IMG/VR virus record: IMGVR_UViG_3300042555_000104
Coordinates: 1-36,286 of that record
DNA: 36,286 nt
Reading direction: 5' to 3' (one strand)
Origin: a virus
Below the pieces are notes generated by a model. It saw only the letters and a list, made by a program, of their open reading frames with translations, searched no databases and was not told the DNA's origin. Below are positions 13,183 to 21,681 of the stretch, in pieces; position 1 is the first letter of the stretch, and each line of letters starts with the position of its first letter. The position numbers and the translations under genes are program-made.

Positions 13183-15497
13183 CACTTAACAAGTCTGACA
13201 AGTGAGGCTATTTTTGAGTCAGGCGGCGTTTGCACCATATCGCGCAGTTCTGACTTGCCACGATTAACCATGTCAGGCGCGGCGTAAATGTGCTTTTTAG
13301 TCGTATGAGCGCGCGACTTGAGTAAGCCCATGTCAACCCAGCCCGCCTCACGGAACGCATGCAGCAAGGCCGCAACGGGCAACTTCATACCCGTTGGGGC
13401 TTGGCCAGTCAGGCGGTCACAGACCGATTGCCACGGCGCGCACATAACGCCCGACGCAAACTCACCCAAGCGGTTGCGCATCATCTCAACAAGGAACGAC
13501 TCAGCGCCACTCATACCCGTTTCAACCATGATGGCCTTGGCCTCAGTCATGGGAGGGATAGCGCCGGCGTTGAACGCGGAGACGTCACGGGCGGCAAGCC
13601 ATGCCGTTACGGCAGCAAACCCGCCTGACTTGTACCATGCCCACAAACGCGCAGACGCGTCAGCATCCATGCAAGGGGCGTCAGACCACAAAACAAACCA
13701 ACGGCGGTCATTAGAGGGGATAGTGATGGCCATGCGCTCGTTAGAAAATGCAACCACTTGCAAACGGTTGACGGCCTCATACGGCGCTAAACCCTTACGT
13801 TGAATAGACAAAAACTCAGGGGGCGCGGCGATCACGGGCTTGAGACTATTCTCAAGAGCGCGGCGGTCGGCGGCCTCTGGTTGCCGCAGCTCATTGATAA
13901 TCAGCACCTCACACTCTAGGTGATAACCCCAAGGCGTTGACAAGTCCTTGTTGTCCAGCTTTTTGACGTTGGCAAGTGAGTCACCGCCGACTGCCCAGAA
14001 GAACGGCGCCCACATCGTGTCCTTGCCTGAGCCTGGGTGACCGCCATGCAGCACGGCGTGGTTAATTTTCATGTTAGGGCGTTGCACCTTGAACGCCATA
14101 ACGTCTAAAACGTGGTTGCGTTCCATGGCGTCGGGAATCATATGCTCAACATGATCAAGCCAAGGCGACGCGTCAGCACCGGCGGCCACGGCAGGGCGGG
14201 CGTCACGCCAACGGTTGCCGTAGACCAAACCCTCACGGGCACAAAGGATAGTCTCGCCGGGGGCGTAGGTCACGCCGACAAGGGTTTTTGCGCCCTTGGC
14301 TTGGCGGTTCTCATCAAAGCAGACAGAGGCTTCGATCTTGCGCTTGGCGTTGTTGATTGACTTGCAATCTAGGTGACGGAACAAGGCGTTGAACGTGCCA
14401 CGGCCAATTTCTCGGCGGTCTTGCATGTCAAAGTAAGCGTCGTCATCTTGAATGTAAGCGAAGCGCTCCCACCAGCCATCCTTTTCAATGCGACCTAGTT
14501 CTTTGCGCTCAACCTCAGCGACGATGGCCGCAGCCGCGTCAGGGTACGCTTCATTAGGCGTAAGTTTGGAGAGTGCTTGATCCATTGCAAACGTCAGCAA
14601 TTCCTCGCGTAAACCTGGGGCATGTTTCGGGCCACCTTGGTCTGACACCCATTGGAGGAACGCATTAGAGTCAAAATCAATGCAATGGCTATGCAGGCAA
14701 CGGTAAGCACGGTTTGCCGGCATGTAGCGGCCTTCAGGGTTGCCGTCTGTATGCTCCGCATTGTTAGGGCAGATCACGCCAGCCCAGCCCTCATGGTTAG
14801 GCTTGGACAGTAGCGCACCGTGGCCAGACAGCCATGCCATCACATCGTCTGCGCCGTCATCTGACAGACGGATAGGGCGCACGCCAACTGAGTCAGCGGG
14901 GGCAGGGGTTACATTAAACGCCGTGCAGATTTCCTCAAGCGTAAATTCACGCTTAGGCTCAAACTCGACCAGCTTCGCAGCAAAGCTGTTGCGGCCAGGC
15001 TTTAGGTTGATCGAGCCGGGCAAGCGAAAGTTACGCACAGCGTTGACCGCGCCCTTGTCGGTGTAGCCCGCCTCAGCAATGGACTTGATAGCGGCGGCAA
15101 AATCGGCCTTTGTGGGTTGTTCTGAGAAAGCATAACCCCATTGAAATGAACCAGGCGAAGTCTCGATCTTCCACGTTGGCTCTAGCGGCGGTATGTTAGG
15201 GGCTTTGTCAGGGTCGCCCACGTCATCAAGCACCATCACAAGCACATATTCACAATGCGCTACGCTGGCACTTGGATAGCCGTCTTTGAAACGGTCAACA
15301 ATAAAGCTGGCCGTGTTGCCATAGATTGCCCAGTCGGGCTTAGTGCGTGCGGTAGGCAACATAGCAGGCCATGTGCATTTGATTGCGCCGTCAGGGAAAA
15401 ACTGCATTTGCCCGTCTTTGAGTTGGGGCTTCTGACGCACAATCAGCGCAGTCTCACCCTTTGGGGCTAAAGAAATTAAAAATTCAAGAAAGTTCAT
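13182..15497 (-). CDS. Primase-helicase (RepB/AEP-like primase + zinc motif + D5/VapE-like ATPase), 771 aa
   Basis: The N-terminal part resembles RepB-type archaeo-eukaryotic primases: VLVMVLDD with acidic pair 91-92, ETSPGSFQWGY (112-122) and FRLPGSINLKPG (157-168). A zinc-finger-like cluster follows (C243, H249, C267, H269, C272). The C-terminal half is a superfamily 3/D5-like ATPase with Walker A GHPGSGKD (486-493), Walker B-like VLIINE (531-536) and a sensor-like VVAFSNE. Together these would prime and unwind DNA at the fork. It overlaps the polymerase stop by ATGA. Domain types are confident; the exact family split is by eye. Confidence 0.86.
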   Translation of the reverse strand: MNFLEFLISLAPKGETALIVRQKPQLKDGQMQFFPDGAIKCTWPAMLPTARTKPDWAIYGNTASFIVDRFKDGYPSASVAHCEYVLVMVLDDVGDPDKAPNIPPLEPTWKIETSPGSFQWGYAFSEQPTKADFAAAIKSIAEAGYTDKGAVNAVRNFRLPGSINLKPGRNSFAAKLVEFEPKREFTLEEICTAFNVTPAPADSVGVRPIRLSDDGADDVMAWLSGHGALLSKPNHEGWAGVICPNNAEHTDGNPEGRYMPANRAYRCLHSHCIDFDSNAFLQWVSDQGGPKHAPGLREELLTFAMDQALSKLTPNEAYPDAAAAIVAEVERKELGRIEKDGWWERFAYIQDDDAYFDMQDRREIGRGTFNALFRHLDCKSINNAKRKIEASVCFDENRQAKGAKTLVGVTYAPGETILCAREGLVYGNRWRDARPAVAAGADASPWLDHVEHMIPDAMERNHVLDVMAFKVQRPNMKINHAVLHGGHPGSGKDTMWAPFFWAVGGDSLANVKKLDNKDLSTPWGYHLECEVLIINELRQPEAADRRALENSLKPVIAAPPEFLSIQRKGLAPYEAVNRLQVVAFSNERMAITIPSNDRRWFVLWSDAPCMDADASARLWAWYKSGGFAAVTAWLAARDVSAFNAGAIPPMTEAKAIMVETGMSGAESFLVEMMRNRLGEFASGVMCAPWQSVCDRLTGQAPTGMKLPVAALLHAFREAGWVDMGLLKSRAHTTKKHIYAAPDMVNRGKSELRDMVQTPPDSKIASLVRLVK

Positions 15498-17395
15498 TTG
15501 CCATACCTTTTCATAGTTTCAACTTCAGCGGCCAAGGGCAAGCCATCTGCCCACTCTGGCGCTGTACACATCACACGTTTTAAATTCTCTGCCGCTTCTG
15601 GGTCGGCTGTTTCGACAACGATTTCGTCATGCACATGAAGCACAACGTCATCGAGTTGTCTAAGGGAATGTCGAAGTAGATCATTGGCGACCGCCTGCGT
15701 CACATTTTCACATGCCAAGCCTTTCCAAAGACGAGCGCGTGGCCATTCTTTTGCATCTTGCGCGGGCTTCCATGCCGCCTTGGCATAACTGACGCCCTCC
15801 GATTCCAATTTGGCATAGGGGTAGCACAAGATGCGGCCAGAGGGTAGGGCATACCATAGGTGTTGACCGTCAAACAAATATGTGATACGGCCAGCCTTAA
15901 ACTCACGCCCCTTGTTTCTCATTGCACGGGTATAGGATTCCTCAAGCGCCGCCCAATAAGGTACGCTCCAAGGATTAGCACGCCGCCAGCCATCCACCAT
16001 GCGTTTGGCAACTGGCTCAGGAAGACTGATCCCATAAGCCCGACCCATAGCAGCAAAAGCGCCCACGCCACCAGCAAATCCGCAGGCAAGCTCTTGAACC
16101 TTTCCAATCTGGCGTTGGTCTTTGGTGACGTCTGCCACGCGAACATTAAATGTTGCGGCAGCGTTGACTTTATAGACGTCTTCCCCAGTTCGGAATAGTT
16201 CCAATTTATCGGCACCTCGCCCTGAGAGCCACGGGTTGACACGCGCTTCGATGGCCGCCCAGTCTGCAACCACAAAGTGCTTGCCTGTTGCAGGGATGAG
16301 CGCTGGTCTAAGCATTCCCTTAAGTACATCGGTAACGCGCTTTCCATACCGAGGCACGATTGCGTGTCCTCTAACCATGGCTTGCCTGACGTCTTCTGGT
16401 TCATCAGCGCACTTGCGTGTGAAGTTATGAACTTGGGCGCCGTAGGATGATGCGCGGCCTGTTGCTGAACCGCCAGCAAATACGAACGCTCCGCGTACCC
16501 TCTGATCCTCCTCATCCGCCAGACAGCTAAGTCGGTTGAACTTTGCCACCGAAGACGCCCAGAGGTCGTCGGCGCATTGGATAACTTCTTGGACATCGGC
16601 AGGGACTTCATCGGGGTTCTCCATGAGTAAAAGGTTGGCTCGTACAGTTTTGTCAATGGAGTACTTGCCATCCTTCTCCATCAACTTCTTGGCTTCATCA
16701 CCCACGCGCTCAAGCACCCACTCACGCATGCGTGGCGACCTGACGCTGGTGATTGCGCCGCCGGTGACTTCTTTGACGATCTGCTCGATCTCAACGAGTT
16801 CATCGGAGGCAAATTTGACCGCTGCTTGGCACAGCGGCACATCGACCAACACGCCGCGATCATTGATGCGCTCGTTGACGTGGTAATCCTCTAATTCTTC
16901 GGCTGACAAGTCACGCATGGCCTTGCTGATTGCACGCATGGCGCGCACGTCTTGCTCACAGTACTGGATCATCTCGGCCATGAGTTCAGGCGAGTCTTTG
17001 AATGGCGGCACGCACATCAAGCGAATTAATTGCGCGCCCCTGTGATCTTTTTTCATAGACGCGCCAGCAAAGCGGCCAACGTCCTCAAGACTACCAGGCG
17101 CACAGTTGGCGCGGGCTTGTGTTGCAGTGCAGTAAAACTGCTCCAACTTAAAATTTATTTGTAAGACGTACCAAAAGATCAAGCGCTCGAACGCGGCGTT
17201 ATGCGCCCTGATCTGGCCGGTGTAGTTGCGAACGCGCTCGGGGAATGGTTGGTCTGGCGTCCACGTCACCACTTCCTCATCGTCAAAAGCGTAGGACATG
17301 CACAGCACATCGGTGCTGGCATCCTGCGCGTAGTTGTACACGCCCTTAGAGCGTAGGTCGCATGTACTGCGTGTCTCGAAATCTAACCAAAGCAT
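15494..17395 (-). CDS. Family A DNA polymerase with 3'-5' exonuclease, 633 aa
   Basis: The start chosen is ATG 17395-17393 (MLWLDFETRS), with AAAGGAGA seven bases upstream; a GTG ten codons earlier lies in a hairpin with no ribosome site. Exonuclease motifs are DFET (D5, E7), AHNAAFER (about 65-72) and YCEQD (Y145, D149). Polymerase motifs are A, VADWAAIEAR (D378); B, R428-x3-K432 in QRQIGKVQELACGFAGG; and C, HVHDE (H589-E591). The size is like T7 polymerase and phage PolA proteins linked to VapE-type primases. No 5' nuclease domain is present. It is the main replicative polymerase of this phage. Confidence 0.95.
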   Translation of the reverse strand: MLWLDFETRSTCDLRSKGVYNYAQDASTDVLCMSYAFDDEEVVTWTPDQPFPERVRNYTGQIRAHNAAFERLIFWYVLQINFKLEQFYCTATQARANCAPGSLEDVGRFAGASMKKDHRGAQLIRLMCVPPFKDSPELMAEMIQYCEQDVRAMRAISKAMRDLSAEELEDYHVNERINDRGVLVDVPLCQAAVKFASDELVEIEQIVKEVTGGAITSVRSPRMREWVLERVGDEAKKLMEKDGKYSIDKTVRANLLLMENPDEVPADVQEVIQCADDLWASSVAKFNRLSCLADEEDQRVRGAFVFAGGSATGRASSYGAQVHNFTRKCADEPEDVRQAMVRGHAIVPRYGKRVTDVLKGMLRPALIPATGKHFVVADWAAIEARVNPWLSGRGADKLELFRTGEDVYKVNAAATFNVRVADVTKDQRQIGKVQELACGFAGGVGAFAAMGRAYGISLPEPVAKRMVDGWRRANPWSVPYWAALEESYTRAMRNKGREFKAGRITYLFDGQHLWYALPSGRILCYPYAKLESEGVSYAKAAWKPAQDAKEWPRARLWKGLACENVTQAVANDLLRHSLRQLDDVVLHVHDEIVVETADPEAAENLKRVMCTAPEWADGLPLAAEVETMKRYGK

Positions 17396-17411
17396 TGGCG
17401 TCTCCTTTCCA

Positions 17412-17432
17412 AAGCCCCCTGTCACGGGGCTT
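17412..17432 (-). promoter_or_regulatory. Intergenic hairpin before the polymerase gene
   Basis: The arms AAGCCCC and GGGGCTT (7 bp, 7-base loop) lie in the 44-base gap between the SSB-like gene and the polymerase. No T run follows on the coding strand, so it may limit or process the message rather than end it. The same AAGCCCC/GGGGCTT core appears in the terminator at 13156. Confidence 0.6.
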
Positions 17433-17439
17433 CAGAAAG

Positions 17440-18072
17440 TTAAGCGCTACGGCGGCGGCGTGCAGGCGCTGCTTCTGGCTCTGGTTTAACTTCTGGAGTC
17501 TCACCGTCCATGCTGACCCACTCGACAATCTCAAAGACTGGCGTGTAAATCTTGCCGTAAGACTTGTGAGCGTAGTGGTCTTTCTTCAGACGCACGACTG
17601 GCACTGGCTTAGTTTGGTCTTTCTCGACTTGCTCGGCCAGAGCAACAGCCAAGGTTTGAACTGCGCGCTTGCCGCCCACTGACGTGGTGGTGAAGCGCGC
17701 TTCCATACCCTTGTCTTCGCCGCTGATGCACTTCAGAGACATACCAACTTGGCTCTCCCAGCCCTTCTTGGCTTGAGGGGGTGCCTCATCCAAAGCAGGC
17801 AACGGATTGCTGACGCTGGTCATTTTCTCGCCCAACACTTCGCCATCGCCCCAAGCAATAAAGCCGTGGACAAAGGAGAAAGGATTGACAGCCCAAACAG
17901 CGTCGTCTTCAACTTCGGTTTGATCTGCACCAAAGACCCAGTGACCAGTTTTGTCCATCTTGAGGATGACAACACCGGCTGGGCCGACTTCGGCTTGGAT
18001 CGAACGCAAAGCGCTAGACAAGGTTGAAACGGCGGGGAGGTTTGCTTGAGAGAAGGTTACTAAACTAGACAT
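17440..18072 (-). CDS. Putative single-stranded DNA-binding protein, 210 aa
   Basis: The protein lies between a RecB-like nuclease and the DNA polymerase, the slot that holds an SSB-like protein (DUF2815) in similar replication modules. It is beta-rich (PAGVVILKMDKTGHWVFGAD, HGFIAWGDGEVLGEKM, WESQVGMSLKCISGED, YTPVFEIVEWVSMDG) with a flexible Pro/Glu tail ending in RRRR-SA, a basic rather than the usual acidic tip. No classical OB motif can be pinned down by eye. The role is therefore inferred from context and fold impression. AAAGGA eight bases before the ATG supports the start. Confidence 0.6.
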   Translation of the reverse strand: MSSLVTFSQANLPAVSTLSSALRSIQAEVGPAGVVILKMDKTGHWVFGADQTEVEDDAVWAVNPFSFVHGFIAWGDGEVLGEKMTSVSNPLPALDEAPPQAKKGWESQVGMSLKCISGEDKGMEARFTTTSVGGKRAVQTLAVALAEQVEKDQTKPVPVVRLKKDHYAHKSYGKIYTPVFEIVEWVSMDGETPEVKPEPEAAPARRRRSA

Positions 18073-18081
18073 GATTTTCCT

Positions 18082-19209
18082 TTACTGGATTTTAGAAAGG
18101 GCAGCAGATAACTGTTTGCCCAAGAGCATCACTTCGGGTCGTGGATCATCCACGCTTGCCAAAGTGTTACCTGACGAGATGGCGACCACGAGGTCTTCTG
18201 GTAGGCCGATCTTGCGTTTCTTCAACGCCTTCTCGGCCTTCGCAGGGGAGACGACAGCAGTCTCCATCACTTCAGATTCTGTGAGGCCGTATGCGAACAA
18301 AGCGACTTTGGCTTTCTCCTCATCCGACCATGATCTGATGGCGCGCTTGGCCACCAGTTTGTATTCGGGCAACTTAGCGCCAGACTCAAGCATCTGCAAT
18401 GCAAGGGCGCGTAGGTCTTTGATCCACTCCTCAAGCATGTCAGCGTTCTTAAGGTAGTTGCTAATCTGCGCGGCGGGCAACGCCTCGATCTGCACCTTCA
18501 ATGCGCGATCAACAGCGCCAGTCATCTTGGGGCAGATAGGCTTGGCCGCGCACCAACGGCAGTGGTCACCCACAGTCAGCTTTGCGTCAGGCTTTTCTGC
18601 TTGCTTGACTGCTTGCACCAATTCAAGTTCAAACTTAGCGATGCGCTCTGGCGTTGTCACCCAGCGGCGCACTTCGGGCGGTTGCACGATGACGCATTCA
18701 ATCTCAGTCACGCCTTCAAATGCCCACTGCGCTTCAGGTGTACGCATGGCCGCAGCAGCGTAGAACATCAACTGTGGGTTTTCTTCCACCTCGACCATGA
18801 CACCATCACCAAATTTCCAATCCAAAACGACGGCGCGATTACCAAGGCGGCCAATGAGATCAGTAGAACCAAACACGCCAGGAAGCAGATCACCAAAACC
18901 AACTCTAGTCTCTGCTTCAATCTCCATCTTATGCTCGGGGTCGATGACGTCAAGGGCGCGCAGGGCGGGCAGGATCTTTTCTTCCACCAGTTCAAACGTG
19001 AGAATTTGATCTTCATAGCGTGTGCCAATGTAATATTCTGGCGGCTCCTCACTCATGATGAGTTCGGCCATGACGTTGTGTAGAAGCGTGCCTTCGTCAG
19101 CGTATTTGCTTGAGGGTTTGGGTGGCATCTTTTGCACCAACGCCACACTGCCTGGGCAGTTGATGACGCGCTTGGCTGTTGAGCCGCCTACGATGTTTGA
19201 GTGTTGCAC
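18082..19209 (-). CDS. RecB/Cas4-like PD-(D/E)XK nuclease (DUF2800 type) with four-Cys cluster, 375 aa
   Basis: The start is GTG 19209-19207, with AAAGGA eight bases upstream. The order CPGS (C18), ADEGTLLH (H44), D117 in GSTDLIG, and the core VLDWKFG (D130, K132) fits RecB-family exonucleases. C217-x2-C220-x5-C226 together with C18 matches the four-cysteine iron-sulphur arrangement of Cas4 and AddB nucleases. Similar proteins sit next to PolA and VapE-type genes in other phages and probably process DNA ends in recombination or replication. It is the first gene of the minus-strand replication unit. Confidence 0.83.
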   Translation of the reverse strand: MQHSNIVGGSTAKRVINCPGSVALVQKMPPKPSSKYADEGTLLHNVMAELIMSEEPPEYYIGTRYEDQILTFELVEEKILPALRALDVIDPEHKMEIEAETRVGFGDLLPGVFGSTDLIGRLGNRAVVLDWKFGDGVMVEVEENPQLMFYAAAAMRTPEAQWAFEGVTEIECVIVQPPEVRRWVTTPERIAKFELELVQAVKQAEKPDAKLTVGDHCRWCAAKPICPKMTGAVDRALKVQIEALPAAQISNYLKNADMLEEWIKDLRALALQMLESGAKLPEYKLVAKRAIRSWSDEEKAKVALFAYGLTESEVMETAVVSPAKAEKALKKRKIGLPEDLVVAISSGNTLASVDDPRPEVMLLGKQLSAALSKIQ

Positions 19210-19237
19210 TTTACTGTCCTTTAGTTAATGAGCTTTG

Positions 19238-19266
19238 AATGTAGCACAAAAATAATTGTTGTGCAA
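19238..19266 (-). promoter_or_regulatory. Promoter of the minus-strand replication unit
   Basis: On the minus strand TTGCAC (19266-19261), a 17-base spacer and TACATT (19243-19238) form a sigma-70-like promoter. The TGC just before the -10 makes it an extended -10 type. Transcription would begin about 22 bases before the GTG at 19209. Confidence 0.65.
19244..19264. promoter_or_regulatory. Dyad GCACAA-9-TTGTGC between divergent promoters
   Basis: A perfect 6-bp inverted repeat covers the spacer of the minus promoter and coincides with the -35 of the plus promoter. A protein bound here could switch both replication units together. No obvious regulator is identified; the RHH-like protein at 21817 is one candidate. 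Confidence 0.55.
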
Positions 19267-19286
19267 ATCTTTTTTACATGTATACT
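19259..19286 (+). promoter_or_regulatory. Promoter of the plus-strand helicase unit
   Basis: TTGTGC (19259-19264), a 16-base spacer and TATACT (19281-19286) form a good promoter. The nuclease ATG is at 19294, only seven bases past the -10, so the message would be leaderless or nearly so, which fits the absence of a ribosome site there. Confidence 0.65.
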
Positions 19287-19293
19287 TTGCGGC

Positions 19294-19581
19294 ATGCGTG
19301 AAAAAGAAATTGAAATTTATTTTGACTGGGCGGTGCAAAGCATTGGCGGCAGGACTTGGAAGTTTACTTCGCCTGGACGCAAAGGTGTAGCAGATCGCAT
19401 TGCGTGTTTACCCGATGGTCAAACATGGTTTGTGGAAGTCAAAACCAAGGGCGGCAGACTGTCTGCGCTCCAGAAATTATTTGAAACCGACATGATGCTG
19501 TTGCGTCAAAACTACGCATGTCTTTGGACTAAGGAACAAGTTGATGCTTTCATTGCGTCCGTATCAAGAGACAGCCGCTGA
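19294..19581 (+). CDS. VRR-NUC family nuclease, 95 aa
   Basis: The start chosen is ATG 19294 (MREKEIEIYFDWAVQ); upstream in-frame codons lie within the promoter. The PD-(D/E)XK core is GVADRIAC (D34), then WFVEVKTKGG (E48, K50) and Q60, the standard VRR-NUC pattern. The length is normal for the stand-alone viral form, thought to act as a junction or flap nuclease in recombination. In other phages it is often encoded next to the SNF2-like helicase, as here, where the two overlap by 38 bases. Confidence 0.9.
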   Translation: MREKEIEIYFDWAVQSIGGRTWKFTSPGRKGVADRIACLPDGQTWFVEVKTKGGRLSALQKLFETDMMLLRQNYACLWTKEQVDAFIASVSRDSR

Positions 19582-20869
19582 CTTTCTCTACGAGCATGAC
19601 CGCGCCATGATCTTGGCGCCAGTCGGTGCTGGTAAGACTGCCATCACGCTGACGGCCATGTCCGCCATGTTGGCTGACGGGCACGTCAAACGCTGGCTGG
19701 TGCTGGCGCCCAAGCGCGTCTGCACGGACGTGTGGCCAATTGAAGGTGACAAATGGGCGCCGCAGTGGGGTGTCTCGGTTGCAATAGGCTCGGCCGCGCA
19801 CCGTGAAGACGTGTTGCGCAGTACTGAACCAATGGTTGTGACGAACTACGACAATTTGCAGTGGCTGGCCGAACAAGACCTATCTAGTTTTGACGGCATT
19901 GTGTTTGACGAACTGACAAAACTGAAGAACCCAAGCGGCGCGCGGTTTAAAGCCCTTGACAAAGTCATCGGCGGTATTGGCATACGCTGGGGCTTGACTG
20001 GCTCGTTCACCAGCAACGGCCTTGAAGACGTTTTTGGTCAGTGCAAGATCGTTGACCAGTCCCTGCTTGGCCGTTCCAAGGGCGCGTTCATGCAGCAGTA
20101 CTTTGTGCTGATCAATAAAGACTTTGGCGAATGGTCGCCCCGCGTTGGCTCGCTTGAGAAGGTTATGAACGTGATCAAGCCTGCCACATTTGTCTTGGAG
20201 GCAGGTGAGTATAAGGACAAGTTGCCGCCTTTGCATACTGTCGAGGTCAAGTGCGACATGGATCTGACGCCGTACAACAAGATGAAAAAGGACTTCGTGC
20301 TAGACGGCATCACGGCAGTCAACGCGGCTGTTGTCACGGGCAAGTTGCAACAACTGGCGTCAGGTTTTGTGTACGACACGATCACCACGCCATCGCATGT
20401 GCCAGGCAAATTTAACTCTACCCAGCGCCCGATCTGGTATGGCCTGCACAAGTTTGAGCGCCTTGAAGAATTACTAGACGAGAACCAGCATGCCAACACC
20501 ATCATTGTGTACAACTACCAAGAAGAACTTGCCGAACTCACAAGGCGCTTCGGACGTTTGCAAACCCTTGACAGCCCAGACGCCATCGAGCGATGGAATA
20601 AAGGCGGAATACAACTGCTCGCTGTACATCCAAAGTCAGCAGGCCACGGCCTCAACCTCCAACACGGCGGCTGTCACATGGTGTTTCTGTCACTGCCGTG
20701 GAGTCTGGAACTATACGAGCAGACCATTGGCCGTCTGCATCGCAGCGGGCAAAAACACCCTGTGTGGTGCTATGTGATGCTGACCAACAAAACGGTTGAC
20801 GAGAAAATCTGGGCGGCGCTTCACGACAAGCGCGCTATATCTGACATTGCTATGGAGGAACTTAAATGA
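19544..20869 (+). CDS. SNF2-like superfamily 2 helicase, 441 aa
   Basis: The start chosen is ATG 19544 (MLSLRPYQ), with AAGGA eight bases upstream, inside the nuclease gene. Motifs seen are the Q-like RPYQ, Walker A APVGAGKT (25-32), Ia-region LVLAPKRV, DExx as VFDELTKL (122-125), III LTGSFTSN, V SAGHGLNL and VI QTIGRLHRSGQ (393-403). The RLHRSGQ form is typical of SNF2 proteins. It would move on DNA during replication or recombination. The size is typical of phage members. Confidence 0.92.
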   Translation: MLSLRPYQETAADFLYEHDRAMILAPVGAGKTAITLTAMSAMLADGHVKRWLVLAPKRVCTDVWPIEGDKWAPQWGVSVAIGSAAHREDVLRSTEPMVVTNYDNLQWLAEQDLSSFDGIVFDELTKLKNPSGARFKALDKVIGGIGIRWGLTGSFTSNGLEDVFGQCKIVDQSLLGRSKGAFMQQYFVLINKDFGEWSPRVGSLEKVMNVIKPATFVLEAGEYKDKLPPLHTVEVKCDMDLTPYNKMKKDFVLDGITAVNAAVVTGKLQQLASGFVYDTITTPSHVPGKFNSTQRPIWYGLHKFERLEELLDENQHANTIIVYNYQEELAELTRRFGRLQTLDSPDAIERWNKGGIQLLAVHPKSAGHGLNLQHGGCHMVFLSLPWSLELYEQTIGRLHRSGQKHPVWCYVMLTNKTVDEKIWAALHDKRAISDIAMEELK

Positions 20870-20961
20870 ACTGGCCATTCCCACCATTCCCAAACCCCAA
20901 GGACAAGGGCACTAAACAGCCCAAGTTTAACCCTGACAACTACGAGGACGCACCGCGATGA
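20866..20961 (+). CDS. Pro-rich 31-aa mini-protein
   Basis: The frame begins at the ATG overlapping the helicase stop (AAATGA), with GGAGG nine bases upstream, and ends with a TGA that overlaps the next ATG. The product MNWPFPPFPNPKDKGTKQPK then FNPDNYEDAPR is Pro/Asn-rich and lacks secondary structure. Coupling at both ends and the strong ribosome site argue that it is translated. The function is unknown. Confidence 0.62.
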   Translation: MNWPFPPFPNPKDKGTKQPKFNPDNYEDAPR

Positions 20962-21206
20962 CTGATTGGACACAAGAGGAAGACGAAGCCTTCAACGAAG
21001 TCGAGAAGCACAGCAACCTTGGCAAGCAAATCTTGCGTGAGATTGGCCAGCCGTACCATTTTGAAAAGCGTGAGTGGGTCGGCCTGACGGACGATGAAAT
21101 GAAAAAGACTTGGTACGAGATGCAAAACATTATGGGCTGGTATTCATTTGAAGAAATTGCCAAAGCCATTGAAGCCAAACTGAGAGAGAAAAATGAAAAG
21201 ACTTGA
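20958..21206 (+). CDS. Unrecognised acidic helical protein, 82 aa
   Basis: MTDWTQEEDEAFNEVEKHSN starts a helical, Glu/Lys-rich protein, with WVGLTDDEMKKTWYEM and YSFEEIAKAIEAKLREKN following. The second half resembles generic 'LTDEE...' phage small proteins, but no function is known. The ATG overlaps the upstream stop and its end overlaps the next gene by 14 bases. Confidence 0.72.
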   Translation: MTDWTQEEDEAFNEVEKHSNLGKQILREIGQPYHFEKREWVGLTDDEMKKTWYEMQNIMGWYSFEEIAKAIEAKLREKNEKT

Positions 21207-21357
21207 CTTATGGAAGGCCAAACTTAAGACGGCCAAGGCTGAATTGCGTATCAGGGAGCGCAACCTTAACGCCAGCACCCGCGCCTACGCTAACTGCAAA
21301 AAAGAAATCTACGAACTGGAGAGAAAAATTGAACGACACCTGGCGCAGCCTGAATAA
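21193..21357 (+). CDS. Small basic coiled-coil protein, 54 aa
   Basis: The frame MKRLDLWKAKLKTAKAELRI continues as an Arg/Lys/Glu helix, ending KIERHLAQPE. GAGAGAGAAAA upstream provides the ribosome site. It is almost certainly one long basic helix. It overlaps the upstream gene by 14 bases and the next by 29. The function is unknown. Confidence 0.62.
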   Translation: MKRLDLWKAKLKTAKAELRIRERNLNASTRAYANCKKEIYELERKIERHLAQPE

Positions 21358-21520
21358 CAAATTAAGCAGTCTGACAGAGGAAGAAGTCCTCAGACTGCTA
21401 AACGAAGAACGTGAAGGCGCCAAGCGCGTCTCCATGCTTCAGCGCCTTCACCAGCGCTACAACACCCTGCGCGTTGCGCGGGAGAGACTAGAACTACTCA
21501 AAGGAGCAATACAACCATGA
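21329..21520 (+). CDS. Small helical protein with TTG start, 63 aa
   Basis: The start chosen is TTG 21329, with GGAGAG five bases upstream. An alternative long frame back to 21203 mostly shadows the 21193 gene. The sequence (NDTWRSLNNKLSSL, then TEEEVLRLLNEEREGAKR, LQRLHQRYNTLRVARER) forms two helices; the 'EEEVLRLLxEEREGAKRxxxLxRLHQRYNxLR' pattern recurs in small phage proteins as I recall. The role is unknown. Confidence 0.66.
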   Translation: MNDTWRSLNNKLSSLTEEEVLRLLNEEREGAKRVSMLQRLHQRYNTLRVARERLELLKGAIQP

Positions 21521-21681
21521 CACTGCCACCCCACTCTAAAATCAGTTACCCTTCTGTCCCCTTGAAAGACTTCAAGTGGACAACAGGTTCTGACGTGCAA
21601 GCCATCTGGCGCAAGTACGGCTGGACACCGCCGTCTGAGTTGTTGCCACCACTGCCCCCAGAGAAGCCCCGTGTTTTTTAA
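21517..21681 (+). CDS. Unrecognised small Pro-rich protein, 54 aa
   Basis: The ATG overlaps the previous stop (ATGA), with AAAGGAG about 10 bases upstream. The product begins MTLPPHSKISYPSVPLKDFK, contains WRKYGWTPPSE and ends LLPPLPPEKPRVF. The middle looks like a short helix between two extended Pro-rich arms. No family is recognised. Confidence 0.62.
   Translation: MTLPPHSKISYPSVPLKDFKWTTGSDVQAIWRKYGWTPPSELLPPLPPEKPRVF

Noticed and set aside
15919-16671. A 250-codon frame overlapping the DNA polymerase on the same strand
   Set aside because: It is another phase of the polymerase gene, whose motifs A and B are intact in the main frame; the shadow product is unlike any protein type I know.
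17396-17425. GTG start for the polymerase ten codons upstream
   Set aside because: It lies in a hairpin without a ribosome site, whereas ATG 17395 has AAAGGAGA at correct distance and begins at the exonuclease motif.
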